DNA of 64,000 bases from Candidatus Aminicenantes bacterium (GCA_026393855.1 JAPKZJ010000070.1:55753-119752); one strand, 5' to 3'. Counted from the stretch's first letter, positions 7,730-17,981 are shown. The notes: generated by a model not told the origin, from the sequence alone. Made by a program: numbers and translations.

Positions 7730-10099
7730 ATGACTTCGAATCGACGCAACCGGATTTTTCTTTGTCTGTCCCTCGCCCTGGCCTTGGGCCTGAGCGGATT
7801 CTCTGCGGCGCAAAAAGCCGCTCCCGGCCGCCCGGCCCTGAAGACGGTCCAGAGCACCGATCCCGCCCTGCGCCTGAAATGGGCCGAACAGCATAAGGCC
7901 ATGAAGGCCGCATCCCCGACCAAGGACCTCAAGTGGCGATTCATCGGCCCCGACATCATCGGCGGCCGCTGCACCGACATCGCCGTGCCCAAGGGCTCGA
8001 AGCACACGATCTACATCGGCTCGGCCACCGGCGGCGTTTGGAAGACCGTCAACTCGGGCGTCACCTGGGAGCCTCTGACCGATGAGCTTCCGACGCTGTC
8101 CGTCGGCGACCTGGCCATTGCGGACTCCGACCCGAATATCGTCTGGCTGGGGACCGGCGAGGCCAACATCTTCCGGGCTTCGATCGCCGGGACCGGCGTC
8201 TACAAGTCCGTCGATGCGGGCAAGACCTGGCGGCACATGGGTCTTCCCGGAACCCAGACCATCGCCCGCATCCTGATCCATCCCACGAATCCGGACATCG
8301 TCTACGTCGCCGCTACCGGGCATGAATGGACGGACAATCCCGATCGGGGCGTCTTTAAAACCACCGACGGCGGCCTGACCTGGCAAAAAATTCTTTATAT
8401 CAACGAGAGGGTTGGGGCCAACGATCTGGTCATGGACCCGACCAAGCCCGACACGCTGATCGCCGCCACCTGGAACCGCATCCGCCGGCGCTACTCCGAT
8501 CCCATGCCCGGCGGAGAAGACGGCCTGTTCAAGACGACTGACGGGGGCCGGACCTGGAAGCCCTGCGACTCGGGCTTGCCCGATACCGCCCTGACCGGAC
8601 GCATCGGCCTCGACCTCTGCGCCGGCAAGCCCGACGTCGTCTATGCGTATGTGGACAACCACAACCCCGGCCGCGAGGCCGCCGCCGGCGAGCGCGACGC
8701 CTACGGCCGTCTCAAGACGGGCAAGAAGATCGTCGGCGCCGAGGTCTATCGCTCCGACGATCAGGGCGGGTTCTGGCGCAAGGTCAGCGTCTCCGACGCT
8801 CTGATGGAGGGCTTCGGCGGCACCTACGGCTGGGTCTTCGGCCAGATCCGGGTGGATCCCCAGGACGAGAACACCGTCTATATCATGGGCCTGGGACTCT
8901 ACAAGTCCGTCGACGGCGGCAAGTCGTGGCGGGGCATCTACTATGAGAACCTGCATGGAGACCACCACGGGCTGTGGATCGACCCCGCCGATTCGAGCTA
9001 CTTGATCAACGTCAACGACGGCGGGGCCAACGTGTCCTATGACGGCGGCCGGAGCTGGCGGGACTTCCACAAGGGCATTCCGACCATCCAGTTCTACAAC
9101 GTGGCCCTGGACATGGCCAAGCCGTTCACGGCCTACGGCTCGGTCCAGGACCATTTCACTCACCGCGGCGTGGGGATCGCTCCTCTCGTCGGGAACGCCC
9201 GCCGATCACGCCTCCCGGCCGTCCGTTGGGAGCTGGCCCCCGGCGGCGAGGGCTCGCACATCGCCGTCGATCCGACCAATCCCGCCGTCGAGTTCTCGTC
9301 CACGTTTTACGGCCGGCTGCAGCGGTCGGAATATGCCGACGGGGCCTGGACCGACAAGGATATCTCCCCGAAGGCGGCCGAGGGGGAACCCGAGCTGCGC
9401 GGGCAGTGGCTGGCGCCCACGATCCTCTCCCCGCACAATCCCCAAGTCGTCTATCACGGCTTCCAATACCTTTACCGCTCCATGAACCGGGGCGAGACCT
9501 GGGATCGGATCAGCCCCGACCTGACGGCCTTTGACCCGCAAAAGCAGGGCCGGCTGCCGTTCGCCATCCCGTTTGCGACTCTAACCGCAGTGGCGGAGTC
9601 TCCCTTCCAGTTCGGGCTCCTCTATACCGGCAGCGACGACGGGCGCGTCCATGTGACCAAGGACGGCGGCGCGACTTGGACCGAGATCACGAACGGCCTG
9701 CCTTACAACAAGCACGTCTGGTCAATCGTCGCCTCCAAGTACGACCCGGCGGCGGTTTACATCACCCTGATCGGCCGGCACGACGACGATTTCGCCCCCT
9801 ACGTTTACAAGTCGTCCGATTACGGGAAGACGTGGGTCAGCCTGGCCTCCAACCTGCCCGGCGGCCCGACCAACGTCATCCGCGAGGATCCCCGCAAAAA
9901 GGGCGTCCTCTATGTCGGGCTGGATTTCGGCGTCTATGCTTCGACCGACGACGGACGAACCTGGAATGATCTCGGTTCGGGCCTGCCCAACGCCCCGGTC
10001 TGGGACCTCCAGATCCATCCCCGCGACAACATGATCGTCATCGCCACCAACGGCCGCGGGATGTGGGTCCTGGATGATCCCTCGGTCCTGCAAAAATGA
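7730..10099 (+). CDS. Exported sortilin/VPS10-like Asp-box (BNR) repeat protein, copy 2
   Basis: A protein of 789 residues, homologous to its upstream neighbour along its whole length. Both begin the mature part with a similar stretch (LRLKWAEQHKAMK here, LRLAWYDQFVQMK in copy 1) and both end in IATNGRGMWVL / IATHGRGMWAL. It has a signal peptide (IFLCLSLALALGLSGFSAAQ) and about eleven Asp-boxes such as KTTDGGLTWQKI, KSVDGGKSWRGI and KSSDYGKTWVSL. GGAGG at 7721-7725 selects the ATG at 7730 over the one at 7718. It arose by tandem duplication followed by divergence. The function is unknown beyond an extracytoplasmic beta-propeller. Confidence 0.8.
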   Translation: MTSNRRNRIFLCLSLALALGLSGFSAAQKAAPGRPALKTVQSTDPALRLKWAEQHKAMKAASPTKDLKWRFIGPDIIGGRCTDIAVPKGSKHTIYIGSATGGVWKTVNSGVTWEPLTDELPTLSVGDLAIADSDPNIVWLGTGEANIFRASIAGTGVYKSVDAGKTWRHMGLPGTQTIARILIHPTNPDIVYVAATGHEWTDNPDRGVFKTTDGGLTWQKILYINERVGANDLVMDPTKPDTLIAATWNRIRRRYSDPMPGGEDGLFKTTDGGRTWKPCDSGLPDTALTGRIGLDLCAGKPDVVYAYVDNHNPGREAAAGERDAYGRLKTGKKIVGAEVYRSDDQGGFWRKVSVSDALMEGFGGTYGWVFGQIRVDPQDENTVYIMGLGLYKSVDGGKSWRGIYYENLHGDHHGLWIDPADSSYLINVNDGGANVSYDGGRSWRDFHKGIPTIQFYNVALDMAKPFTAYGSVQDHFTHRGVGIAPLVGNARRSRLPAVRWELAPGGEGSHIAVDPTNPAVEFSSTFYGRLQRSEYADGAWTDKDISPKAAEGEPELRGQWLAPTILSPHNPQVVYHGFQYLYRSMNRGETWDRISPDLTAFDPQKQGRLPFAIPFATLTAVAESPFQFGLLYTGSDDGRVHVTKDGGATWTEITNGLPYNKHVWSIVASKYDPAAVYITLIGRHDDDFAPYVYKSSDYGKTWVSLASNLPGGPTNVIREDPRKKGVLYVGLDFGVYASTDDGRTWNDLGSGLPNAPVWDLQIHPRDNMIVIATNGRGMWVLDDPSVLQK

Positions 10100-10113
10100 C
10101 CGCGGCCGGAAAA

Positions 10114-10143
10114 TTGATTTTCGTTTTTACCCGGTGATACAAT
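10114..10143 (+). promoter_or_regulatory. Predicted promoter of the dipeptidyl peptidase III gene
   Basis: TTGATT at 10114-10119, an 18-base spacer and TACAAT at 10138-10143. The leader is about 65 bases and ends in AAAGGAG (10201-10207), 7 bases before the ATG at 10215. Confidence 0.5.
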
Positions 10144-10214
10144 CCCCGGGCGTCGTTCCCGAGGCGCACAGGCGCCGAGGGGATGGCCTGAACCCGAGCG
10201 AAAGGAGTCCCGCC

Positions 10215-12266
10215 ATGACGAAAAAGATCGTTCTTCTGGCCCTGATCTTCGGGGTCGCGTTCCTCATCACCGCCTGCAAGAAAACCGAGCCCCAGCCCGA
10301 GCCGGCGGTGGCCGCGGTCGACGCCTTCCAGTGGCAGGTCGACCAGTTCGCCGACGTGAAAATCCTGCGCTACCAGGTCAAAGGCTTCGAGGCCCTCAGC
10401 CCGGCCCAGAAAGAGCTGATCTATTACCTGAGCCAGGCCGCGGTATCCGGGCGGGACATCACTTTCGCCCAGAACTACAAGCACAACCTCGTCATCCGCA
10501 AGACCCTGGACGCCATCGTCGAGGGCTACAAAGGCGACCGGAACGATCCGCAGTGGGCCAAGTTCCTGACCTATGTCAAGCAGGTCTGGTTCGCCAACGG
10601 CATCCACCACCATTACGCTTACGACAAGTTCGTCCCCGAATTCACCCCCGAATACTTCGAAGCCCTGGCCAAGGGGACCGAGGGGACGGCCTTCCCGCTG
10701 GCTCAGGGTCAGACCCTGGACGGCCTGCTGACCTTCCTGAAGCCCATCCTGTTCGACCCGGCCGTAGACGCCAAGAAGATCGGCCAGGACTCGAGCCAGG
10801 ATTTGGTCAAGACCTCGGCCGTCAACTTCTACGAGGGTGTCACCCAGGCCGAGGCGGAGAAATTCTACGCCGGCCTGGCCAAGCCGAACGATCCCGAGCC
10901 GATTTCCTACGGCTTGAACTCGCGGCTGGTCAAGAAGAACGGCAAAGTGGTCGAGGAAGTGGCCAAGGTGGACGGCCTCTACGGGCCGGCCCTGGCCAAG
11001 ATCGTCTTTTGGCTGGAGAAGGCGGCCGGTGTCGCCGAGAACGACCTCCAGAAGCGGATCATCGGCAAGCTCATCGAATACTACAAGACCGGCGACTTGA
11101 AGAAGTTCGACGAGTACAACGTCCTGTGGGTCTCCGATACCCAGTCGATGGTCGATTTCGTCAACGGCTTCATCGAGGTCTATAACGACCCGATGGGCCG
11201 CAAGGCGACCTGGGAGTCGTTGGTCAACTTCAAGGACCCCGAGGCCACCAAGCGGACCGAAGCCATCTCGGCGGCCGCCCAGTGGTTCGAGGACAACTCG
11301 CCGATCGATCCCCGCTTCAGGCGGAAAGAGGTCAAGGGCGTCTCGGCCAAGGTCATCAACGCCGCCATGTTGGGCGGGGCGACCTATCCCGCCACTCCCA
11401 TCGGCATCAACCTGCCCAACGCCACCTGGATCCGCAAGGTCCACGGCTCCAAGTCCGTGACCCTGGGCAACATCACCTACGCCGGCTCGCAGTCGTCCTT
11501 GAGCTCCGGGTTCGGGCCCGAGTTCACCGCCTCGCCCGAAGAGCTGGCCCGGTCGCGCCAGTACGGCGCCCTGGCCGGCGACATCCATACCGACATGCAT
11601 GAGGTCCTGGGCCACGGCTCCGGCCAGCTGCTGCCCGGCGTCTCGGTGGAAGCCCTCAAGAACTACCATTCGCCCATCGAGGAAGCTCGGGCGGATCTAT
11701 TCGCCCTCTACTACATCATGGATCCCAAGATGATCGAGCTCGGCCTCCTGCCCTCGGTCGAGGCGGCCAAGGCCGACTACGACGGCAACGTCCGCAACGG
11801 CCTGCTGACCCAGATGGTCCGGATTCAGCCCGGCAAGACCATCACCCAGGCCCATATGCGGAACCGGGCCATGATCGCCCATTGGGTCTACGAGAAGGGC
11901 TTGCCCGAGAACGTGATCGCCAAGGAAGTCCGTGAAGGCAAGACCTATTTCGTGATCAAGGATTACCAGAAGCTGCGGGCCCTCTACGGCAAGCTTCTGG
12001 CCGAGATCCAGCGGATTACTTCCGAGGGCGACTACGAGACGGCCAAGGCGCTCATCGAGACCTACGGCGTCAACCTCGACCCCGTCCTGCACAAGGAAGT
12101 TCTGGCACGCTACGCCAAGCTCAACCTGGCCCCCTATACCGGCTTCCTCAACGTGGTCTACACGCCGGTCGTCGAGAACGGCAAGATCGTGGATGTCAAA
12201 GTCGAATATCCCACGGACTACGTCCAGCAGATGCTTCGGTACGGCAAGGAGTATTCGTTTCTCTGA
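10215..12266 (+). CDS. Dipeptidyl peptidase III (peptidase family M49), lipoprotein form
   Basis: A protein of 683 residues, a usual size for M49. It carries the family zinc motif HEVLGH at residues 462-467 (the six-residue HExxxH form that defines M49) within HEVLGHGSGQ. The downstream third ligand is in IEEARADLFALYYI (Glu489). M49 enzymes release dipeptides from the N-terminus of oligopeptides. The N-terminus has a lipoprotein signal (LLALIFGVAFLITACKK, lipobox Cys17), so the enzyme is probably tethered outside the cytoplasm, whereas the best-known DPP III enzymes are cytosolic. It has its own promoter and sits after two exported beta-propeller proteins; extracellular peptide use is a fair inference. 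Confidence 0.9.
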   Translation: MTKKIVLLALIFGVAFLITACKKTEPQPEPAVAAVDAFQWQVDQFADVKILRYQVKGFEALSPAQKELIYYLSQAAVSGRDITFAQNYKHNLVIRKTLDAIVEGYKGDRNDPQWAKFLTYVKQVWFANGIHHHYAYDKFVPEFTPEYFEALAKGTEGTAFPLAQGQTLDGLLTFLKPILFDPAVDAKKIGQDSSQDLVKTSAVNFYEGVTQAEAEKFYAGLAKPNDPEPISYGLNSRLVKKNGKVVEEVAKVDGLYGPALAKIVFWLEKAAGVAENDLQKRIIGKLIEYYKTGDLKKFDEYNVLWVSDTQSMVDFVNGFIEVYNDPMGRKATWESLVNFKDPEATKRTEAISAAAQWFEDNSPIDPRFRRKEVKGVSAKVINAAMLGGATYPATPIGINLPNATWIRKVHGSKSVTLGNITYAGSQSSLSSGFGPEFTASPEELARSRQYGALAGDIHTDMHEVLGHGSGQLLPGVSVEALKNYHSPIEEARADLFALYYIMDPKMIELGLLPSVEAAKADYDGNVRNGLLTQMVRIQPGKTITQAHMRNRAMIAHWVYEKGLPENVIAKEVREGKTYFVIKDYQKLRALYGKLLAEIQRITSEGDYETAKALIETYGVNLDPVLHKEVLARYAKLNLAPYTGFLNVVYTPVVENGKIVDVKVEYPTDYVQQMLRYGKEYSFL

Positions 12267-12278
12267 GGCTCGGCCTGG

Positions 12279-15200
12279 TCAGCGCGGGCCGGCCAGAAGG
12301 CGGACGGCGAACCTGCCTTTGATGACGGCGCCCTTTTCAAGCGGCCGGTCGTCGACCTTGTGATGCGGGGCGAAGAAGATATCCCCGCCGCCGGTGTTGA
12401 AGTCGGCGATGAGCCATCCGATCCGATCGCCGTCGACGAAGGCCCGCGCAGCGTGCCGGCCGTCAGATGCCAACAGTGCGCCGTAGCCTTTGGCCGACGT
12501 CAGCGTGGCCCAGTCGAGGCCGGTCTTGGTGGAGCGGAAGTCGTTCGAGCCCAGGCTGTTCTGATCGTCTTTCCAGGCCCACTCGGGCGCCTGGCGAAAT
12601 CGGAAATCGCGTCCGGCGGCGAGCGCTATGGCGGTGCCCCGGAGCCGGCCGATGTGGTCGTCGGGATAGACGGACCAGAGGCCTTGGCGGCTCCAATCGA
12701 GCCTGTCCATTTCGCGCGGCAGATAGAGCACCAGCCCCCATTGGCGAGGGTTCATCTTCTCTTCCACTGCGAAGGAGTACTCGATATCGGCCTGGCCCGC
12801 GCCGTCGATCCGGATCCGATACTCGCCGCGGGCTTCTTTATAGCGCCCTTTTACGGTCAAAACGACCGCACCGGCCTCCTGGACGGCCTTGACCGATTCC
12901 GCCGTCCATGCGGAGCCGACGTCGTTCAGCGGCTTGATGTCCAGGCTGAAGTCCGTCACACAAGGGCCCGAGGTTTGGGCCAGAAGCATCAGGACCGGTC
13001 CGCCGGCTAGGATCGGGACCCCGTCCGTCTCGGCGCCCAGGATGGCGCCCGTGGCCTTGTTGATCGTCCACCGGGTCGATGGGCCGGCGGCGATGTAGCG
13101 GCCGGCCTCCTCCTTGAGCTCGATCGTGCCGGCCATCGCCGCAGTGAAGGGCGGCGCGGGGATGGTCCGGCGGCCGATGGGAATCTCGACGGCCTCGGCC
13201 AGAAAGCCGCGCGGGCTCCAGAACTCGAGCTTCAAGGTCTGGCCCTGGAAATCGCCGGCCGGCGGGCGCAGCGCGAGAATGCCGCTCCGCCGCGGCGGAA
13301 GGTCCATGTGCGCCGTTCCCCGCGCCTCGCCCAGCCGCCATTCGATCCGCATCTCGGACAGGTTGGTGAAGTCGTGGCGGTTCTCGACCTCCAACCGGAT
13401 CGGTTGGCCGGGGCCCGCAACGGGGATCACCTCCGGCTTGACCCGGACGGGCGAATAGCTTTTTTTCAGGTGCCAGTACTCCGGCTTTTCCCGCCGCCAA
13501 CCGTCCAGCAGGCCCCACTCGCCGTAGCCGACCGCTTGGCCCGACGGCAATTGGAAGACGTCGTCGATCCCGGACCAGATGGCGCCGCCGATGACCGTGG
13601 CTGAGCCGGCCATCCTCTCCCACTGCCGCTGCAGGCCGTTGCCCCATTCGTCGCGCAGGCCCGGATCGGCGGCCAGCTCGGTCCGGTTGTAGCAGTTCAG
13701 ATGGCAGTATTCGCCGTAGAGAAGCGGCCGCGGGAAGTTCAACGCCAGTTCGGGCCCCTGCGGGCCGGGGTAGTGATAATTGGCCACGGCCATGATCGAG
13801 GAGCCCAGGTTGTTGTAGTCGCCGTAAGCCTGGTCGTGAAACGTCTTGGGCCGGGTCGGATCGAGCGTCTCGGCGAAGGCCTTGACCTTGGCCCAATTGG
13901 GGCCCCAGGTCGATTCGTTGGCCAGCGACCAGAAGATGATCGATGGATGGCGATCGTCGAAGGCGATCATTTCGCCGACGGCCCGCTCGAGGAGGGGGTA
14001 GTACTTCGGATCGTTGGGCGCGTCGATCTTCCACTTGGGATTGGCGCCGTGGCCGATCCAGACCAGGGGCGCTTCGCATTCGACGAACAGGCCGAGCTCG
14101 TCGCAGGCGTCCAGAAACTCCTCGGCCGGCGGGTAGTGGGAGGTCCGTATATAGTTGACGTTGGCGGCCCGGAAAAGCTCCGCGTCCTTGCGTCCCAGCT
14201 CGGGGGTGAGGCTTCGCCCCAGCAAGGGATGGGTTTCGTGGCGGTTGACGCCGCGGATCTTGATCGGCGTCCCGTTGACGTAGACCCGCGTTCCCGCAAC
14301 CTCGATTTCCCGGAACCCGAAGCGGCGGGAAACCGTCTCGACGGGGCGGCCCTCGACCGTCAGGGTCACGATCAGGGTATGGAGACGGGGATGCTCGGCG
14401 TCCCAGAGCTTCGGATCGCGCACGTCCGCTTCGAAGACCTTGTTCACCGCCGATCCCGGCGCCAAGTCCCAGGCGCTCAGAGGCGCGGTGGACAGGGGCA
14501 TCGGGTTCCCGGACGGATCGAGCAGGGCGAAACGGACCTGGGCTTCGCGTGCGGCGCTGCGCCCGGCGTTCGCAAGCGATAGATCGACCCGCAGGCGGGC
14601 GTCGCGATAGGCGTCGTCCAAATCGGTCCGGATCCGCAGCCGGTCGACGTGGACCTCGGGCACCGCGAGCAGGCTGGCCTTGCGGGTGAGGCCGCCGAAC
14701 TGGTAGGCGGCGTATTGGGTGCCGCTGGCCAGATCGTCGGCCGTCGATTCGTTTTGGACGGAGACGGCGATGGTGGCGGCCGAGCCGGGATGGACGAGGG
14801 CGGTCACGTCCAGCTCGAAGGCGTTGAACCCGCCATGGTGCGCGCCGGCCGGGCGCCCGTTGACCCAGACCTTGGCCTCGCTCTGGACGCCGTCGAAGCG
14901 GATGAGAACGCGGCTGCCGGCCCACGATTTGGGGATGGTCACGGTCTTAAGGTAGCCGGCGGCTGTGCCGGGCTTGACGGCAAAGCCCTGCATCGTCCAA
15001 TCGCCGGGGACCTGGATGGGGGGCCAGGCGGCGGCGGAGCGCTCGGTGAGCGACCAGAAGGCCGGGGGCGGTGCGGCCTGGAATTTCCAGGCGCCGTTGA
15101 GCGGCAGGACGGACGCCTCGAGGCCGGCCACGGCTTCGGGCCGGGGCGTGAATCCATAATTGGTCGTCGGCGACGAGGGCATCGGAACGTCCGCTCCGTT

Positions 15201-15281
15201 CGATCCGAAGGCGATCGCAGCGACGATTCCGAGGGCAGCCAGGGACAGGCCCCGGGCGAGGGCCGAGGATTTCGTGGTCAT
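12279..15281 (-). CDS. Exported glycoside hydrolase family 2 (LacZ-type beta-galactosidase)
   Basis: A protein of 1000 residues with the GH2 architecture: sugar-binding jelly roll, Ig-like domain, TIM barrel, a further beta domain and a C-terminal beta-galactosidase small-chain-like domain. Seen motifs are GVNRHETHPLLGR, NYIRTSHYPP, the acid/base Glu in SLANESTWGP, and the likely nucleophile Glu in RPLLYGEYCH. A signal peptide is present (LSLAALGIVAAIAFGSNG), unlike cytosolic E. coli LacZ. The ATG at 15281 is preceded by a GGAGGC motif; an in-frame ATG at 15296 is less likely. The substrate could be another beta-linked sugar. It ends convergently 12 bases from the DPP III gene. Confidence 0.88.
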   Translation of the reverse strand: MTTKSSALARGLSLAALGIVAAIAFGSNGADVPMPSSPTTNYGFTPRPEAVAGLEASVLPLNGAWKFQAAPPPAFWSLTERSAAAWPPIQVPGDWTMQGFAVKPGTAAGYLKTVTIPKSWAGSRVLIRFDGVQSEAKVWVNGRPAGAHHGGFNAFELDVTALVHPGSAATIAVSVQNESTADDLASGTQYAAYQFGGLTRKASLLAVPEVHVDRLRIRTDLDDAYRDARLRVDLSLANAGRSAAREAQVRFALLDPSGNPMPLSTAPLSAWDLAPGSAVNKVFEADVRDPKLWDAEHPRLHTLIVTLTVEGRPVETVSRRFGFREIEVAGTRVYVNGTPIKIRGVNRHETHPLLGRSLTPELGRKDAELFRAANVNYIRTSHYPPAEEFLDACDELGLFVECEAPLVWIGHGANPKWKIDAPNDPKYYPLLERAVGEMIAFDDRHPSIIFWSLANESTWGPNWAKVKAFAETLDPTRPKTFHDQAYGDYNNLGSSIMAVANYHYPGPQGPELALNFPRPLLYGEYCHLNCYNRTELAADPGLRDEWGNGLQRQWERMAGSATVIGGAIWSGIDDVFQLPSGQAVGYGEWGLLDGWRREKPEYWHLKKSYSPVRVKPEVIPVAGPGQPIRLEVENRHDFTNLSEMRIEWRLGEARGTAHMDLPPRRSGILALRPPAGDFQGQTLKLEFWSPRGFLAEAVEIPIGRRTIPAPPFTAAMAGTIELKEEAGRYIAAGPSTRWTINKATGAILGAETDGVPILAGGPVLMLLAQTSGPCVTDFSLDIKPLNDVGSAWTAESVKAVQEAGAVVLTVKGRYKEARGEYRIRIDGAGQADIEYSFAVEEKMNPRQWGLVLYLPREMDRLDWSRQGLWSVYPDDHIGRLRGTAIALAAGRDFRFRQAPEWAWKDDQNSLGSNDFRSTKTGLDWATLTSAKGYGALLASDGRHAARAFVDGDRIGWLIADFNTGGGDIFFAPHHKVDDRPLEKGAVIKGRFAVRLLAGPR

Positions 15282-15341
15282 CGAGCCTCCTTCCATTTTC
15301 CCAGTTTATCCAAGGCAGAGGAAAATTAAAACCCTTTTCGG

Positions 15342-15347
15342 TATAAT
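15342..15347 (+). promoter_or_regulatory. -10 box of mutS, apparently leaderless
   Basis: A perfect TATAAT lies exactly 6 bases before the GTG start at 15354. No Shine-Dalgarno sequence and no good -35 box are visible. Transcription would begin at or within a base or two of the GTG. Confidence 0.55.
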
Positions 15348-15353
15348 CCCCCC

Positions 15354-17981
15354 GTGGAAAAAGCCGCCTTGACGCCGATGATGGAGCAGTATTTCCGGGT
15401 CAAGGCGCTTCACCCCGACGCGCTCCTGTTTTTCCGGCTGGGGGATTTCTACGAGATGTTCTATGAGGATGCCCGGACGGGCGCCCACGTCCTGGAAATC
15501 GCCCTGACCTCTCGCCAGAACGTGCCGATGTGCGGCGTGCCCTTCCACGCCGTCAACTCCTACTTGGCCAAGCTGTTGCGCCAGGGCTTCAAAGTGGCCG
15601 TCTGCGAGCAGGTCGAGGATCCCAGGACGGCCAAGGGAGTCGTCCGCCGCGAGGTCGTCAAGGTTCTGACTCCGGGGACGGCCGTGGAGATCGACCCCGA
15701 GCAAGGCAAGGACAGCGTCTTCGTGGCTGCCCTGCATGTCGGCCCGACGGGTTGGGGCCTGGCCTTGGCCGACCTGGCGGTGGGGGAAATCAGGGTTCTC
15801 GAAGGCAGTGAGTCCGACCTCAAGCCTCTCGTGGACGAGCTTTACAAGGCCGCGCCGCGGGAGATCGTCGTTGCGGAAGGCGAGGAGGATGCGGCCGCCC
15901 TGACGGCCGTCCTGGATCGAAGCGACCTACGCCGCGTCCTCAAGAGCCCGGTCGAGGCTTGGGCCTTTGAGATCGGCCATGCCCGCCACACCCTGACCAG
16001 CCATTTCGGGACGCCCACCCTGCACGGCTTCGACCTGGAAGACAAGCCGCGAGCCGCGACGGCGGCGGGAGCCCTCCTCTATTATCTTAAGAAAGTCCGC
16101 AAGGATTCGGTCTCGCTTATCGGCCGTTTGAGCTTGGTCCGGCCGTCCGACCGGCTGATCCTGGATGCGGCCACCATCCGCAATCTCGAGCTCGTCCGCA
16201 ATGCCCGCGACGGCCGGAGCGAGGATTCGCTGCTCGACGTCATCGATCTGACCGTGACGGCCATGGGCGGCCGCCTGATCCGCGACTGGCTTCTGCGGCC
16301 CCTCACCGAGCGGGCCGGGATCGAAGCCCGGCTCGATGCCGTCGAGGCTTTTCTCGGAGCCCCCATCGCCCGCGGCGAGATGCGCGAAGCGCTCAAGGGC
16401 ATCCTCGACCTGGAGCGGCTGACGGGCCGGATCAGCCTGGGGGCGGCCCATCCCCGCGATTGCGTGGCCCTGCGCAAGTCGCTTCTCCCCCTGCCGGGAG
16501 TCCGGGCGGCGATCGAACCGGTCGGAGGGGCGCTCCTGGACGGAATCCGCTCCTCCTGGGACGATGCCGGCGACATCGCCGGGCTCATCGGCCGGGCGAT
16601 TTTGGACGAGCCCGCCTTCCTCCTGACCGAGGGCGGGATCATCCGGGACGGCTACGATGCGGAGCTCGACGAGCTGCGGGCGGTCAGCCGGTCCGGCAAG
16701 TCGTTCATCGTCGAGCTGGAGAAGCGCGAGCGGGAGCGGACCGGCATCGGCTCGCTTAAAGTCCGCTACAATCGGGTGGCCGGCTACTATATCGAAGTGA
16801 CCAAGCCGAACCTGCCCCAGGTGCCGGCCGATTACATCCGCAAGCAAACGCTCGTTTCCTCGGAGCGGTTCCTGACCCCCGAGCTCAAGACCTACGAGGA
16901 GAAAGTCCTCCATGCCGAGGAGCGGATCGCCGAAATCGAAGCCCGCCTGTTCCAAGCGCTTCGCGAGACCGTGGCCGCCGAAACGAGACGGCTGCAGGCC
17001 GTCGCGGCCGCGGTGGCCCGGCTCGATGTCCTGGCCGGACTGGCCGAACTGGCTGCCCGCCGCGGCTATGCCCGTCCCGTCATCGACGAAGGGGACGCCC
17101 TGACCATCGCCGGCGGGCGGCACCCGGTGGTCGAGGCCGTCAGCCCCGAGCCGTTCATTCCCAATGACGCCCGGCTCGACTGCGAGGCCGACCAGATCCT
17201 GATCATCACCGGCCCCAACATGGGCGGCAAGTCGACCTTCCTGCGGCAGACCGCCTTGATCGCCCTCTTGGCCCAGATGGGCTCCTTCGTTCCCGCGGCA
17301 TCGGCCTCCATCGGCCTGCTGGACCGCATCTTCACCCGGATCGGGGCCACCGATTTCCTGAGCGCCGGGCAGTCGACCTTCATGGTCGAGATGCTGGAGA
17401 CGGCGGCCATTCTCCATAACGCGACACCGCGCAGCCTCATCCTCCTGGACGAGATCGGGCGCGGCACCAGCACCTTCGACGGCTTGAGCATCGCCTGGGC
17501 CGTGGCCGAGTATCTGCACGAGAACGAGCGGGTTCGGGCCAAGACGCTCTTCGCCACCCATTACCACGAGCTCACCGAGCTCGCCCTGACCCTGCCGCGG
17601 ATCAAGAACCATCACGTGGCCGTCGAGGAAAGGGGCGGGGAGGTGGTCTTTCTCCGCCGCATCGTGCCCGGCCCTTCCGATCGCAGCTACGGCATTCACG
17701 TGGCCCAGCTGGCCGGATTGCCGCGCGAGGTCATCAGCCGAGCCCGGGAGATCTTGTTCAACCTGGAGAAGGCCGAGCTCGACGACGCCGGAACGCCGCG
17801 CCTGGCCTACGCCAAGGAGCGCAAGCCCGACCGGCGGCAGATGTGGCTGTTCGGGCAGGATCGCCAGAGCTCCGCCCTGGAAGAGATTCGGGAGTCTCTG
17901 GAAAACTGCGAGGTCGGCGCCCTCACCCCCCTGGAAGCGCTTAATCTATTGAACCGGCTGGTCGAGCGGTTGCGTCAGTAG
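15354..17981 (+). CDS. mutS: DNA mismatch repair protein MutS
   Basis: A protein of 875 residues, typical of MutS1. The N-terminal mismatch-binding motif is FFRLGDFYEMFYEDA, with the Phe-x-Glu core as FYE. The C-terminal ATPase has Walker A GPNMGGKSTFLRQ near residue 620, Walker B LILLDEIGRGTSTFDG and the TLFATHYHEL switch. It recognises mismatches and recruits MutL, which is not in this window. The start is GTG, giving MEKAALTPMMEQYF; family similarity (the MMxQYxxxK opening) begins here. The gene converges with the acidic protein gene and overlaps it by 7 bases. Confidence 0.96.
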   Translation: MEKAALTPMMEQYFRVKALHPDALLFFRLGDFYEMFYEDARTGAHVLEIALTSRQNVPMCGVPFHAVNSYLAKLLRQGFKVAVCEQVEDPRTAKGVVRREVVKVLTPGTAVEIDPEQGKDSVFVAALHVGPTGWGLALADLAVGEIRVLEGSESDLKPLVDELYKAAPREIVVAEGEEDAAALTAVLDRSDLRRVLKSPVEAWAFEIGHARHTLTSHFGTPTLHGFDLEDKPRAATAAGALLYYLKKVRKDSVSLIGRLSLVRPSDRLILDAATIRNLELVRNARDGRSEDSLLDVIDLTVTAMGGRLIRDWLLRPLTERAGIEARLDAVEAFLGAPIARGEMREALKGILDLERLTGRISLGAAHPRDCVALRKSLLPLPGVRAAIEPVGGALLDGIRSSWDDAGDIAGLIGRAILDEPAFLLTEGGIIRDGYDAELDELRAVSRSGKSFIVELEKRERERTGIGSLKVRYNRVAGYYIEVTKPNLPQVPADYIRKQTLVSSERFLTPELKTYEEKVLHAEERIAEIEARLFQALRETVAAETRRLQAVAAAVARLDVLAGLAELAARRGYARPVIDEGDALTIAGGRHPVVEAVSPEPFIPNDARLDCEADQILIITGPNMGGKSTFLRQTALIALLAQMGSFVPAASASIGLLDRIFTRIGATDFLSAGQSTFMVEMLETAAILHNATPRSLILLDEIGRGTSTFDGLSIAWAVAEYLHENERVRAKTLFATHYHELTELALTLPRIKNHHVAVEERGGEVVFLRRIVPGPSDRSYGIHVAQLAGLPREVISRAREILFNLEKAELDDAGTPRLAYAKERKPDRRQMWLFGQDRQSSALEEIRESLENCEVGALTPLEALNLLNRLVERLRQ

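Noticed and set aside
5304..10099. Calling the two Asp-box proteins glycosyl hydrolases or sialidases
   Set aside because: Asp-boxes are structural; the sialidase arginine triad and catalytic Tyr/Glu pair could not be identified.
15927..17699. A 590-codon minus-strand frame opposite mutS
   Set aside because: Antisense shadow of MutS, which has all ATPase motifs.
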